Shown here piece after piece: positions 7,641 to 15,403 of a stretch of DNA of 64,000 nt (position 1 is the first letter of the stretch; each line of letters starts with the position of its first letter). The stretch covers positions 1-64,000 of the forward strand of contig CAJUEZ010000003.1 of assembly GCA_910585485.1 (NCBI GenBank). The letters run 5' to 3'. Source of the stretch: an uncultured Clostridia bacterium. Lineage in GTDB: Bacteria > Bacillota > Clostridia > UBA1381. Below the pieces are notes generated by a model. That model was not told where the DNA came from. It saw only the letters and a list, made by a program, of their open reading frames with translations, and did no database searches. A program made the translations under genes and the position numbers.

Positions 7641-8305
7641 AAAAATATGTATGCGTGTTTTGTGATGACAGAAAAAATGTGGATTCAGCGTATATAATAA
7701 ACAACGGTATAGGCATATGCAGGACTTGTTTTGAAAAGCTGAATAAAACATCTTTATCGCTGCCGTATAAAGGCGAGAAGGATGTTTCTTATATAATGTC
7801 GCCGTTTGAGTATACAAGTGAGATACGAAATGTGATACTGGACTTTAAGTTTAATAATTGCCGCGCGTACGCGCCGCTGATGGCTGATATGATGAAAGAA
7901 TATCTTGATTCGTATGATATCTGGGATAATTTTGATTGTATAATTCCCGTTCCGCTCCATAAAAAGCGATTAAGGGATAGAGGATATAATCAATCTGAAC
8001 TGATAGCAAAATATGCGGCGGAGTATATAGGTCTGAAGATGCGCGCGGATATTTTAGAGCGTGTCCGCGCGACGGATAAGCAAAGCAAGCTTATCAGAAC
8101 AGAAAGAGTTCTTAACGTAAAGAATGCTTTTAAATGTTCAGAAGATATTTCGGGCATGAAAATATTGCTGTTTGACGATATTTGCACTACGGGCAATACA
8201 CTTGCAGCGTGCGCGTCGGCGCTGAAACAGGCAGGCGCTGCAAAGATATGCGCGCTCACTTTCGCAATTCATGCGGAACAAAAATTACCTTTTATTACGT
8301 ATTAA
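7637..8305 (+). CDS. comF: ComF-family phosphoribosyltransferase-like protein
   Basis: Two N-terminal Cys pairs (CVFC, CRTC) form a zinc finger, followed by the ComF pattern IIPVPLHKKRLRDRGYNQSE and the PRPP-binding loop ILLFDDICTTGNT near residue 185. ComF helps take up single-stranded DNA in naturally competent bacteria, although many non-competent Firmicutes also keep it. I start it at the ATG overlapping the previous stop (ATGA) rather than eight codons upstream, giving 222 aa. It belongs to the GH51-DUF6171-comF transcript. Confidence 0.88.
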   Translation: MKKYVCVFCDDRKNVDSAYIINNGIGICRTCFEKLNKTSLSLPYKGEKDVSYIMSPFEYTSEIRNVILDFKFNNCRAYAPLMADMMKEYLDSYDIWDNFDCIIPVPLHKKRLRDRGYNQSELIAKYAAEYIGLKMRADILERVRATDKQSKLIRTERVLNVKNAFKCSEDISGMKILLFDDICTTGNTLAACASALKQAGAAKICALTFAIHAEQKLPFITY

Positions 8306-8361
8306 AAATCAAATATCCGTTAAAAATAGATATATATTACATTGTAGAGAGAGGACATATT

Positions 8362-9024
8362 ATGAAACATATATCTTTTAAACGAATATCTGTAATTATA
8401 TTATCTGTGATTTTATGCTGTGTGTTTACAGAAAGCACAGCGTTCGCGCTTTCTAAAATCGGTTCGCGCGGACAGGAAGTCACAAATATTCAGAGCAGAC
8501 TGAAAAATTGGGGATATTACAGCGGGAGCGTAGACGGAATATACGGCTGGCGCACCTCGAACGCGGTAAAATCATTCCAAAGAAAGAACGGACTTACAGC
8601 CGATGGAGTTGCGGGTCCGGCGACTTTGGCAAAAATAGGTCTGCCGACAGGCTCTTCCGGTTCAAGTTCCTCGTCAAATAATGTCACGCTTTTGGCGATG
8701 GTAATAAACGGAGAGGCAAGAGGCGAAAGCTATGAGGGACAGGTTGCCGTCGGGGCAGTGGTGCTTAACCGTGTCAAGCACTCGTCTTTCCCAAATACTA
8801 TAGCCGGCGTCATATATCAGCCAAGAGCCTTTACAGCTGTTGACGACGGGCAGATTAATAAGGCGATTCAAAGTTCTTGCTTTAATGCCGCTCGTGACGC
8901 GTTAAATGGGTGGGATCCTACCGGTGGAGCGATTTATTACTATAATCCGCGCACGGCGACAAATTCATGGATTCGCACTCGTCCTATTATAAAAACTATA
9001 GGAAAACATGTTTTCTGTAAGTAA
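8362..9024 (+). CDS. sleB: Spore cortex-lytic enzyme SleB
   Basis: A signal peptide (about residues 1-30) is followed by a peptidoglycan-binding type 1 repeat (GSRGQEVTNIQSRLKNWGYY ... GIYGWRT) and, after a Ser-rich linker, the Hydrolase_2 domain with INGEARGESYEGQVAVGAVV, the catalytic Glu region of SleB/CwlJ lytic transglycosylases. SleB cuts cortex peptidoglycan during germination. The protein is 220 residues, slightly short for the family because the linker is short. GAGAGGAC precedes the ATG. YpeB, its usual partner, is not next to it; a 36-aa membrane peptide follows. Confidence 0.92.
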   Translation: MKHISFKRISVIILSVILCCVFTESTAFALSKIGSRGQEVTNIQSRLKNWGYYSGSVDGIYGWRTSNAVKSFQRKNGLTADGVAGPATLAKIGLPTGSSGSSSSSNNVTLLAMVINGEARGESYEGQVAVGAVVLNRVKHSSFPNTIAGVIYQPRAFTAVDDGQINKAIQSSCFNAARDALNGWDPTGGAIYYYNPRTATNSWIRTRPIIKTIGKHVFCK

Positions 9025-9042
9025 CACGATAAGGAGAAAAGT

Positions 9043-9153
9043 ATGACCGCTAAGAATATAACACTTACTGTTCTTATAGTTATATTTCTTGTTCTTGTAA
9101 TAATAGACGGAAGAAGAAAGCTTAAAAACAATAAGAGCAAAGAAGAGAAATAA
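9043..9153 (+). CDS. Small single-span membrane peptide, 36 aa
   Basis: AAGGAG precedes an ATG that opens a 36-codon ORF 18 bp after sleB. The peptide has a 17-residue hydrophobic helix (about residues 6-21) and a basic tail rich in Lys and Arg, so it should insert with its C-terminus in the cytoplasm. It ends three bases before a large hairpin. The spacing and ribosome site support a real gene co-expressed with sleB. I do not recognise it. Confidence 0.6.
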   Translation: MTAKNITLTVLIVIFLVLVIIDGRRKLKNNKSKEEK

Positions 9154-9156
9154 TGA

Positions 9157-9234
9157 AAAAGGACATTGCCCAAAGTGATATATAACCCAAAAGTCCGACG
9201 CTTTTTAGGGTGGATATCAAAGCAATGTCCTTTT
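9157..9234. terminator. Long three-part hairpin between convergent genes
   Basis: AAAAGGACATTGC at 9157-9169 pairs perfectly with 9222-9234. Inside this, TGATAT pairs with ATATCA, ACCC with GGGT and AAAAG with CTTTT, giving a nearly continuous 78-nt stem. Flanking T and A tracts allow it to act as a terminator on both strands. It is longer than needed for a terminator and might be a palindromic repeat element. Confidence 0.75.
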
Positions 9235-9259
9235 AATTTTGCATTGAATAAGCAAGATA

Positions 9260-9604
9260 TTATTCCTCGATATGAATTAACATCTGCTCTATTATTTTTT
9301 TGACATGATCATCATCTATCGAATAGAACGCGTTTTTTCCGTCACGGCGGGATTTTATAAGACGCGCCTGTTTTAAAGTTTTAAGCTGATGACTGATTGC
9401 GGATTGACTCATGCCGAGTTTTGAAGCTATGTCATAAACACAAAGTTCGCTGTCAAAAAGTGTCCATAAGATTCTTATGCGCGTGTTATCTCCGAAAACT
9501 TTAAACATTTCAGCTATATTTGATGTGGTTTCATCATCGGGAATTTGATTTTTCAGTCTGTCCACAATCTGTGGATTGTACTGACATGAGCTGCACATAT
9601 CCAT
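9260..9604 (-). CDS. ArsR/SmtB-family metal-sensing repressor
   Basis: This 114-residue winged-helix protein has the family core FKVFGDNTRIRILWTLF and the recognition helix region MSQSAISHQLKTLKQA. An N-terminal CSSC and the ELCVYDIA motif (the alpha-3 ELCVCDL-like site, here with a single Cys) suggest thiolate metal binding as in CadC or CzrA/CmtR types. A C-terminal DDDHVKKIIEQ helix with an HVxxH-like site may form an alpha-5 sensor. GGAGCG precedes the start. No metal exporter is adjacent, so its target is elsewhere or only itself. Confidence 0.88.
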   Translation of the reverse strand: MDMCSSCQYNPQIVDRLKNQIPDDETTSNIAEMFKVFGDNTRIRILWTLFDSELCVYDIASKLGMSQSAISHQLKTLKQARLIKSRRDGKNAFYSIDDDHVKKIIEQMLIHIEE

Positions 9605-9618
9605 TTTTTTATCGCTCC

Positions 9619-9646
9619 ATTCATATGTTCATATTTTCATATTATA
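9619..9646 (-). promoter_or_regulatory. arsR promoter with three tandem ATATGAA boxes
   Basis: On the minus strand a TATAAT -10 box (9641-9646) runs into three consecutive 8-bp repeats of ATATGAA plus one variable base (9619-9642), ending just before the arsR ribosome site. ArsR-family operators contain related AT-rich half sites, so this is a strong autoregulatory candidate. Confidence 0.6.
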
Positions 9647-9753
9647 CTCTCTTTTAAAGTGTTTGTCAAATGGTAGAATTACCCCAAAAAACAGGTTTAA
9701 ATATATAAAAAACAGCACTTATTTTTAAACAATGCCACTTTTTGTAACAAATG

Positions 9754-9762
9754 TGATACAAT
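9754..9762 (+). promoter_or_regulatory. Extended -10 promoter of the PL11 gene
   Basis: TGATACAAT is an extended -10 element 36 bp upstream of the start codon. No good -35 box is present, which suggests dependence on an activator. Confidence 0.45.
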
Positions 9763-9798
9763 GTTGTAAAGTTATGTAATAATGAAAGGAGAAATTTT

Positions 9799-12765
9799 AT
9801 GAAGAAGAAGGGAATAATATCGGCAGTTATTGCTTTGGCGATGATGTCGGCATCCGCTGTGGGCGCGCTTAGCGCGGAGGTCGGTGAAAGCCTTAAGGTT
9901 GCGGATTACGCGGAATCGGCGCATGAGACGCAAAAACTCATAGACGCAAGACCTGATATTCAGCGTCCTATGGAAAACCTGAACCGTGGCGCGGTTGCGG
10001 TCAGAATGGACGGATATTTATATATTTCATGGCGCTGGCTGGGAAATGAAAGCGCGGATACGAAGTATAATGTATATGCAGAAGGATTGAGTGCTTCTCC
10101 AAATCATATAGGTGAATTGCTCAATTCCGAACCCCTAAATTCAACCAATTATGTTTATTGCTGCGACCCTAAAGATCACGATACCGTTACAGTAGTTCCA
10201 GTTGTAGATGGAGTAGAGCAATTAGATAAAGCTGAGAAAGTGGGGGTAATCAGTAATAATTATATTGATATTCCCATAGAGAAGCCTGACGACAACACGG
10301 TAAACGGCGAAAAATATACCTATTCGCCGTCTGACGCGTCCGTAGGCGACCTTGACGGCGACGGCGAATGGGAAATCGTACTCAAATGGGACCCGTCAAA
10401 TGCAAAGGACGCGGCGCAGGGCGGCTTCACTGGCGAATGCATAATTGACGCGTATGAGATGGACGGAACTCGTCTATGGAGAATAAACATGGGTCCGAAT
10501 ATCCGCGCAGGTCAGCATGACACGCAGTTCATGGTTTACGACTATGACGGCGACGGTAAGGCTGAAATGGCTTGCCGTACGGCTGACGGCACAATCGCGG
10601 GCGACGGTACTGTAATAGGTGACGCGAGCAAGAATTACGCTGTTTTAAATGACGGCAAAAACTTACAGGGACCGCTTTACCTTACAGTATTCAAGGGTGA
10701 GGACGGAAGCGTTATTGACACCGTTGACTACGACCCGCAGACTACGGGCACAGCGAAGAACGGCTATAAATGGGACGTAAGCACATGGGGCGACGGCTGG
10801 GGCAACAGAAGCGAGCGTTATCTTGCGGCTGTAGCATACCTTGACGGCACTCGTCCGAGTATGGTATTCTGCCGTGGTTACTATACAGGTCCCGAGGGCG
10901 ACACAGGCGGAAGAACCGTAATGGCGGCTTATGATTTAATAGATGGCAAAATAGTGCAGAAATGGCGCTTTGATACGCTTGACTATAATAATGAATATAT
11001 CGGACAGGGCAATCATTCTATGTCGGCAACTGACGTTGACTATGATGGCTGTGACGAGCTTATTTACGGCTCACTTGCCGTTGACCATGACGGAAAGCCG
11101 ATGTATTCAACAGGTCTTGGACATGGTGATGCGCAGCACGTCAGTGACCTTGACCCGTCAAGACCGGGTCTTGAGGTGTATTCATGTCACGAGGATAAAG
11201 GCGCGGCATACGGCTATGAAATGCGTGACGCGCGCACGGGAGAAATTCTCTACGGCGAAAAAACAGGCAACGACAACGGACGCGGCACTTCGGCAGATAT
11301 AGACCCGCGTTTTGAAGGCGCGGAGGGCTGGTCGGCGGCAGGCGTACTAACCGCCGCTGACGGAACGGTTATTTCAACGAATTACACCATGTCGGCGAAC
11401 TTCCTTACATGGTGGGACGGAGATTTAGGCAGAGAAATTCAGGACGGTATTCATATCGGCAAATGGAACAGCAGTGTAAATAAGGCTGAAACTATATTCA
11501 CCGCTTCGGGCTGTACGGCAGTAAACGGCACAAAGGCTAATCCGTCATTGACGGCTGATTTGTTCGGCGACTGGCGCGAGGAGGTTATGTATCCGTTAAA
11601 GGACGGGTCAGCGCTTAGAATTTACATGACAACTATGCCGACAGCGTATAAGCTCCCGACGCTTATGCATGACATTCAGTACAGAATGCACGTTGCATAT
11701 CAGAACGACTGCTACAATCAGCCGCCTCACGTGAGTTACTACCTCGGCTACGACACTGAGCTTGTTCCCGTACCGCAGATTACTGTAAACGGCGAAAAGA
11801 ACCCTGATTTGGCGAAAAAATCATGGAATATAGACGATTTATACAGCGGTGAAAAGCTTGAATTGGTGCTTGACTGCCCGACAGCGCTTATAAACGGTGT
11901 GCCTGTAAGAGTTGATAACGACAGCACGGACGTAAGACCTTATCTTGACGAAAACGACAGAACACTCGTACCGCTCCGCTTTATCGCTGAAGCGTTTGGC
12001 TGTGAGGTTGACTGGGACGGCGATACGCAGGAGGTTAAAATCAACGGCGATTTCATTACAATGAAAATCGGAAGTTCAAATTACACCGTTGCCGCTTCGG
12101 GTGTGTCAAGCGCAGTCGAGGAAAAGACAATGGACACCGCTCCCGTGCTTATGAACGACAGCACAATGGTACCGCTCCGCGCGATTGCCGAGGCTCTTAA
12201 TAAAGAGGTTTACTATGAAAACTCGCTGATAGTTATAAGCGATATTTCTCAGAGTATGGCAAACTCGGAGGAAAGAAAGAACCAAATCGTGTCCGCGCCT
12301 GTTCCTGCAAAGGTTGAAATTGTCGCAATTAACGGAGTAGGCGAGAAATATTACGATAATCAGCTTGACGTGTTCAAGGTTGAAGCGACAGACAACGACG
12401 GTAACGTTGAAGTCGGCGCGGTAGACCTTGACATGTCGACAAGGTGGTCGGCATACGGCGCGAATACGCTGACGCTTGATTTAGGCTCGGAGCAGAATGT
12501 ATCAGGTGTTGCAATAGCAATGTGGAAGGGAAGCGAGAGAATTTATCCGTTCACGATTGAGTATTCAACTAACGGTGAAACATGGGAAAACGCTCTGCCA
12601 AAAACACAGAACACGGGCGAAACGGAGGAATTTGAGAAGTATATGTTCCCGAGCGAGGTAAAAGCGCGCTATATCCGTTACAGCGGCGATGGCGCGACAG
12701 ACCCAAGCAAGAATTACTGTCACATCAGTGAAATCGCCGTGCTTGGCGCGGAAACGAATGAATAA
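9799..12765 (+). CDS. Secreted PL11 rhamnogalacturonan lyase with CuAO-N and F5/8C domains
   Basis: A signal peptide (1-26) is followed by the PL11 fold from about residue 45 to 640, seen in MENLNRGAVAV, the repeated D-x-D-G-D-G calcium loops (for example SVGDLDGDGEWE, YDYDGDGKAE) and DLFGDWREEVMYP. PL11 cleaves the rhamnogalacturonan-I backbone of pectin by beta-elimination. Residues about 695-815 form a copper-amine-oxidase-N domain (RTLVPLRFIAEAFGCEVDWD and TMVPLRAIAEALNKEV), and the last 140 form an F5/8-type-C carbohydrate-binding domain. AAAGGAG precedes the ATG. Bases 10085-10260 are AT-richer, with different codon use from the flanks. It probably works outside the cell, supplying GH51 and other enzymes. 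Confidence 0.93.
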   Translation: MKKKGIISAVIALAMMSASAVGALSAEVGESLKVADYAESAHETQKLIDARPDIQRPMENLNRGAVAVRMDGYLYISWRWLGNESADTKYNVYAEGLSASPNHIGELLNSEPLNSTNYVYCCDPKDHDTVTVVPVVDGVEQLDKAEKVGVISNNYIDIPIEKPDDNTVNGEKYTYSPSDASVGDLDGDGEWEIVLKWDPSNAKDAAQGGFTGECIIDAYEMDGTRLWRINMGPNIRAGQHDTQFMVYDYDGDGKAEMACRTADGTIAGDGTVIGDASKNYAVLNDGKNLQGPLYLTVFKGEDGSVIDTVDYDPQTTGTAKNGYKWDVSTWGDGWGNRSERYLAAVAYLDGTRPSMVFCRGYYTGPEGDTGGRTVMAAYDLIDGKIVQKWRFDTLDYNNEYIGQGNHSMSATDVDYDGCDELIYGSLAVDHDGKPMYSTGLGHGDAQHVSDLDPSRPGLEVYSCHEDKGAAYGYEMRDARTGEILYGEKTGNDNGRGTSADIDPRFEGAEGWSAAGVLTAADGTVISTNYTMSANFLTWWDGDLGREIQDGIHIGKWNSSVNKAETIFTASGCTAVNGTKANPSLTADLFGDWREEVMYPLKDGSALRIYMTTMPTAYKLPTLMHDIQYRMHVAYQNDCYNQPPHVSYYLGYDTELVPVPQITVNGEKNPDLAKKSWNIDDLYSGEKLELVLDCPTALINGVPVRVDNDSTDVRPYLDENDRTLVPLRFIAEAFGCEVDWDGDTQEVKINGDFITMKIGSSNYTVAASGVSSAVEEKTMDTAPVLMNDSTMVPLRAIAEALNKEVYYENSLIVISDISQSMANSEERKNQIVSAPVPAKVEIVAINGVGEKYYDNQLDVFKVEATDNDGNVEVGAVDLDMSTRWSAYGANTLTLDLGSEQNVSGVAIAMWKGSERIYPFTIEYSTNGETWENALPKTQNTGETEEFEKYMFPSEVKARYIRYSGDGATDPSKNYCHISEIAVLGAETNE

Positions 12766-12812
12766 ATTTATTGGTTAAAAATAAATACTATAACGGAAGG
12801 TAATGATTAGTT

Positions 12813-13679
12813 ATGGCAAAAGTATATTTCACCAAAGAAATCACTCCGGAGAAAGTCGTGGAACTTTACAAAAAGCTTGGAGTAGATTTGAAGGGGAATG
12901 TTGCTGTTAAACTCCATTCAGGTGAAATCGGAAATCAGAATTTTTTGCGTCCCGACTTTTGGAAGCCTATTATTGACCATGTTGACGGCACTCCTGTTGA
13001 GTGCAATACAGCATACGGCGGAAGCAGAGGGACAACAAAAGACCATCTTAACACATTGAAGCAGCATGGTTGGTCTGATATGTACGATATGGAAATCATG
13101 GATTCGGATGGACCTGATTTAGAACTTGAAGTGCCAAACGGCAAAATAATAAAAAAGAATTTTGTCGGCAAGGGAATAGAGAATTATAATTCTATGCTTG
13201 TGCTTTCGCATTTTAAGGGTCACCCTATGGGCGGATTCGGCGGAGCGATTAAGCAGCTTTCCATAGGTGTTGCCTCATCTTACGGAAAGGGATATATTCA
13301 TGGCGGCGGCGATGCAGAACACGCTTGGAGCAATCCTGACCAAAATACATTTCTTGCGGCTATGGCTGACGCGGCTTCTTCTGTTGTCAAGTATTTTAAC
13401 GGAGAGATAGCATATATAAGCGTGCTTAAAAATCTGTCTGTTGACTGTGACTGCTGTAGTGTTGCCGAAGACCCGTGCATGAAAGATATAGGTATGCTCG
13501 CGTCGCTTGACCCGATTGCTATAGACCAGGCGGGTCTTGACATGGTGTATAAGTCTAAAGACCCGGGACGTGATTATCTTATTGAAAGAATTGAGTCAAG
13601 AAACGGTATTTATACAGTTGAGTGCGCCGCTGAACTTGGATTCGGTTCGCGCGACTATGAATTTATTTCGATTGATTAA
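12813..13679 (+). CDS. DUF362-domain protein
   Basis: The 288-residue protein matches DUF362: KLHSGEIGN, a nucleotide-like VECNTAYGGSRGTT loop, LVLSHFKGHPMGGFGGAIK, and a Cys cluster in VDCDCCSVAEDP followed by MLASLDPIAIDQA. Family members often accompany iron-sulfur or ferredoxin proteins, but no ferredoxin domain is fused here. It is single between the PL11 gene and a hairpin terminator and has GGAAGG before the ATG. The biochemical role of the family is not settled. Confidence 0.85.
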   Translation: MAKVYFTKEITPEKVVELYKKLGVDLKGNVAVKLHSGEIGNQNFLRPDFWKPIIDHVDGTPVECNTAYGGSRGTTKDHLNTLKQHGWSDMYDMEIMDSDGPDLELEVPNGKIIKKNFVGKGIENYNSMLVLSHFKGHPMGGFGGAIKQLSIGVASSYGKGYIHGGGDAEHAWSNPDQNTFLAAMADAASSVVKYFNGEIAYISVLKNLSVDCDCCSVAEDPCMKDIGMLASLDPIAIDQAGLDMVYKSKDPGRDYLIERIESRNGIYTVECAAELGFGSRDYEFISID

Positions 13680-13683
13680 TATG

Positions 13684-13714
13684 AACCGGCATTGCTTTGA
13701 CAATGCCGGTTTTT
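13684..13714 (+). terminator. Intrinsic terminator
   Basis: AACCGGCATTG and CAATGCCGGTT form a perfect 11-bp stem with a 6-base loop followed by TTTTG, directly after the DUF362 gene. Confidence 0.9.
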
Positions 13715-13802
13715 GTTAAAACTAATGACATTCGGCAATAATTATGATATACTTATATTGAAAACTGATTATTTTAGAAAGAAGTATAAAAGGAGAAATA
13801 TC

Positions 13803-15326
13803 ATGACAGAGGAATTGAAAAAACAAATTCAAGAATTTCGTGAAAAGACGGAACAGTTTGCCAAAGGAGAAATAAGCGTTAAGGATTATAAAGGATTTTC
13901 GGGAAAATACGGAAGTTATGCCCAAAGAGGCGCAAGCGCGGGAATGCTGCGTCTTCGCATAGCGGGCGGACAGCTTGATTTGGAAAAACTGAAAGCGATA
14001 ATTGATATATGCGAAAAATATGATATTGAGCGTTTGCACTGTACAACATGTCAGACAATTCAGCTTCATAATCTGCCGTTAGATAAAATTGCTGATATTA
14101 TGTCAGACGCTATAGAAAGCGGATTTTATACTCTTGGCGGCGGAGGGGATTTCCCGAGGAACGTTATGGTTTCACCTCTTACAGGTGTTGAGGAAAATGA
14201 GAATTTTGACGTTTCTCCGTATGCAAAAAAAGCGGCGGAGTATCTTATATCACAGATAGATAAAGTGAAAATGCCGAGAAAACTAAAAGTGTGTTTCTCA
14301 AATTCTCCCTCGAACGCTGTCCATGCGACTTTTCGTGATATGGGATTTGTTTCGCGTCCTGACGGAGGATTTGATGTTTATTGCGCGGGCGGAATGGGTC
14401 TTAATCCGCGTATGGGTGTTCAGGTTGCTGAAAATATTGACGCGTCAAAAATTCTTTACTATATAAAAGCTATGATTTCGTTATTTTGTGATTATGGAAA
14501 TTATGAGAACCGTTCAAAAGCGCGTACAAGATATTTGCAGGAGACGCTTGGGGATAAGTTTATATCGGAATACAATTTTCGTTTAGAAAAGGCTCTTGAC
14601 GAAGGCGGACTTGATATTGATGCTCCCTCAAAGGAAATCACAAAGAGCGGGAAAGAGGGAGAAGTTTCGTCAAGACGTGTGATTGCGCAGAAACAAAAAG
14701 GACTGTATGCTGTTAAATGTCATTTTAAGGGAGGCAATGTCACACCTCAGATTTTGCGTGATATTTATAATGCTATAAAGGGTATGGAGGAAGTTTCAAT
14801 ACGTCTTTCGCCGGACGAGACAATGTATATCATTAATTGTGATATAGATGAGGCAAATTGTGTTCTTGACGCGACGAAGAGCGCGGCGCAATCAGATATT
14901 GAGGAATCCGTGGCATGTATAGGAGCATCAATTTGTCAGCAGGGGTTGCGGGATTCACAGGAACTTTTGGGCGATATTTTAAGAGAGGTTCAGAAATATG
15001 ATTTTCCGTCAGACGCGCTTCCGAAGCTTCATATAAGCGGGTGTATGTCATCATGCGGCACACATCAAATCGGAAGTATTGGTTTTCACGGTAAAGTTAA
15101 AATGGTGGATAAAAAGCCTGTGCCGGGATTTACTGTCAGCATAAACGGCTGTGATGAACAGGGGAGAGAGAGATTCGGCGATGATATTGGAGTTATTGCC
15201 GCAGACGATATTCCGGCATTTTTGGTGGAACTGGGCAAGTCTGTCACAGAAGCGGGTATGAGTTATAAAGAATTTTCGGATAAAAAGTCCGATGAATTGA
15301 TGAGTATAATTAAAAAATATATATAA
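13803..15326 (+). CDS. Nitrite/sulfite reductase (siroheme, [4Fe-4S])
   Basis: The 507-residue protein has two related half domains. The first includes HCTTCQTIQLHN, the substrate and siroheme-binding strand; the second carries the cluster ligands CIGASIC and GCMSSCG (C-x5-C and C-x3-C), which hold the [4Fe-4S] centre bridged to siroheme. Such enzymes reduce nitrite to ammonia or sulfite to sulfide; sequence alone does not decide which. I start it at the ATG after AAAGGAG, not at the ORF opening 30 codons upstream. It is a single-gene unit between two terminators. No ferredoxin or siroheme genes are adjacent. Confidence 0.9.
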   Translation: MTEELKKQIQEFREKTEQFAKGEISVKDYKGFSGKYGSYAQRGASAGMLRLRIAGGQLDLEKLKAIIDICEKYDIERLHCTTCQTIQLHNLPLDKIADIMSDAIESGFYTLGGGGDFPRNVMVSPLTGVEENENFDVSPYAKKAAEYLISQIDKVKMPRKLKVCFSNSPSNAVHATFRDMGFVSRPDGGFDVYCAGGMGLNPRMGVQVAENIDASKILYYIKAMISLFCDYGNYENRSKARTRYLQETLGDKFISEYNFRLEKALDEGGLDIDAPSKEITKSGKEGEVSSRRVIAQKQKGLYAVKCHFKGGNVTPQILRDIYNAIKGMEEVSIRLSPDETMYIINCDIDEANCVLDATKSAAQSDIEESVACIGASICQQGLRDSQELLGDILREVQKYDFPSDALPKLHISGCMSSCGTHQIGSIGFHGKVKMVDKKPVPGFTVSINGCDEQGRERFGDDIGVIAADDIPAFLVELGKSVTEAGMSYKEFSDKKSDELMSIIKKYI

Positions 15327-15358
15327 ATCAAAATTTCATATAAATTTGTATGCATATT

Positions 15359-15390
15359 AAAAGCGGTTCCCAAAATAGGAAACCGCTTTT
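15359..15390. terminator. Bidirectional terminator
   Basis: AAAAGCGGTT pairs with AACCGCTTTT around a 12-base loop. It lies between the convergent reductase and pnp genes and has T or A tracts on both sides. Confidence 0.88.
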
Positions 15391-15403
15391 CTTGTGATAT
15401 TAG

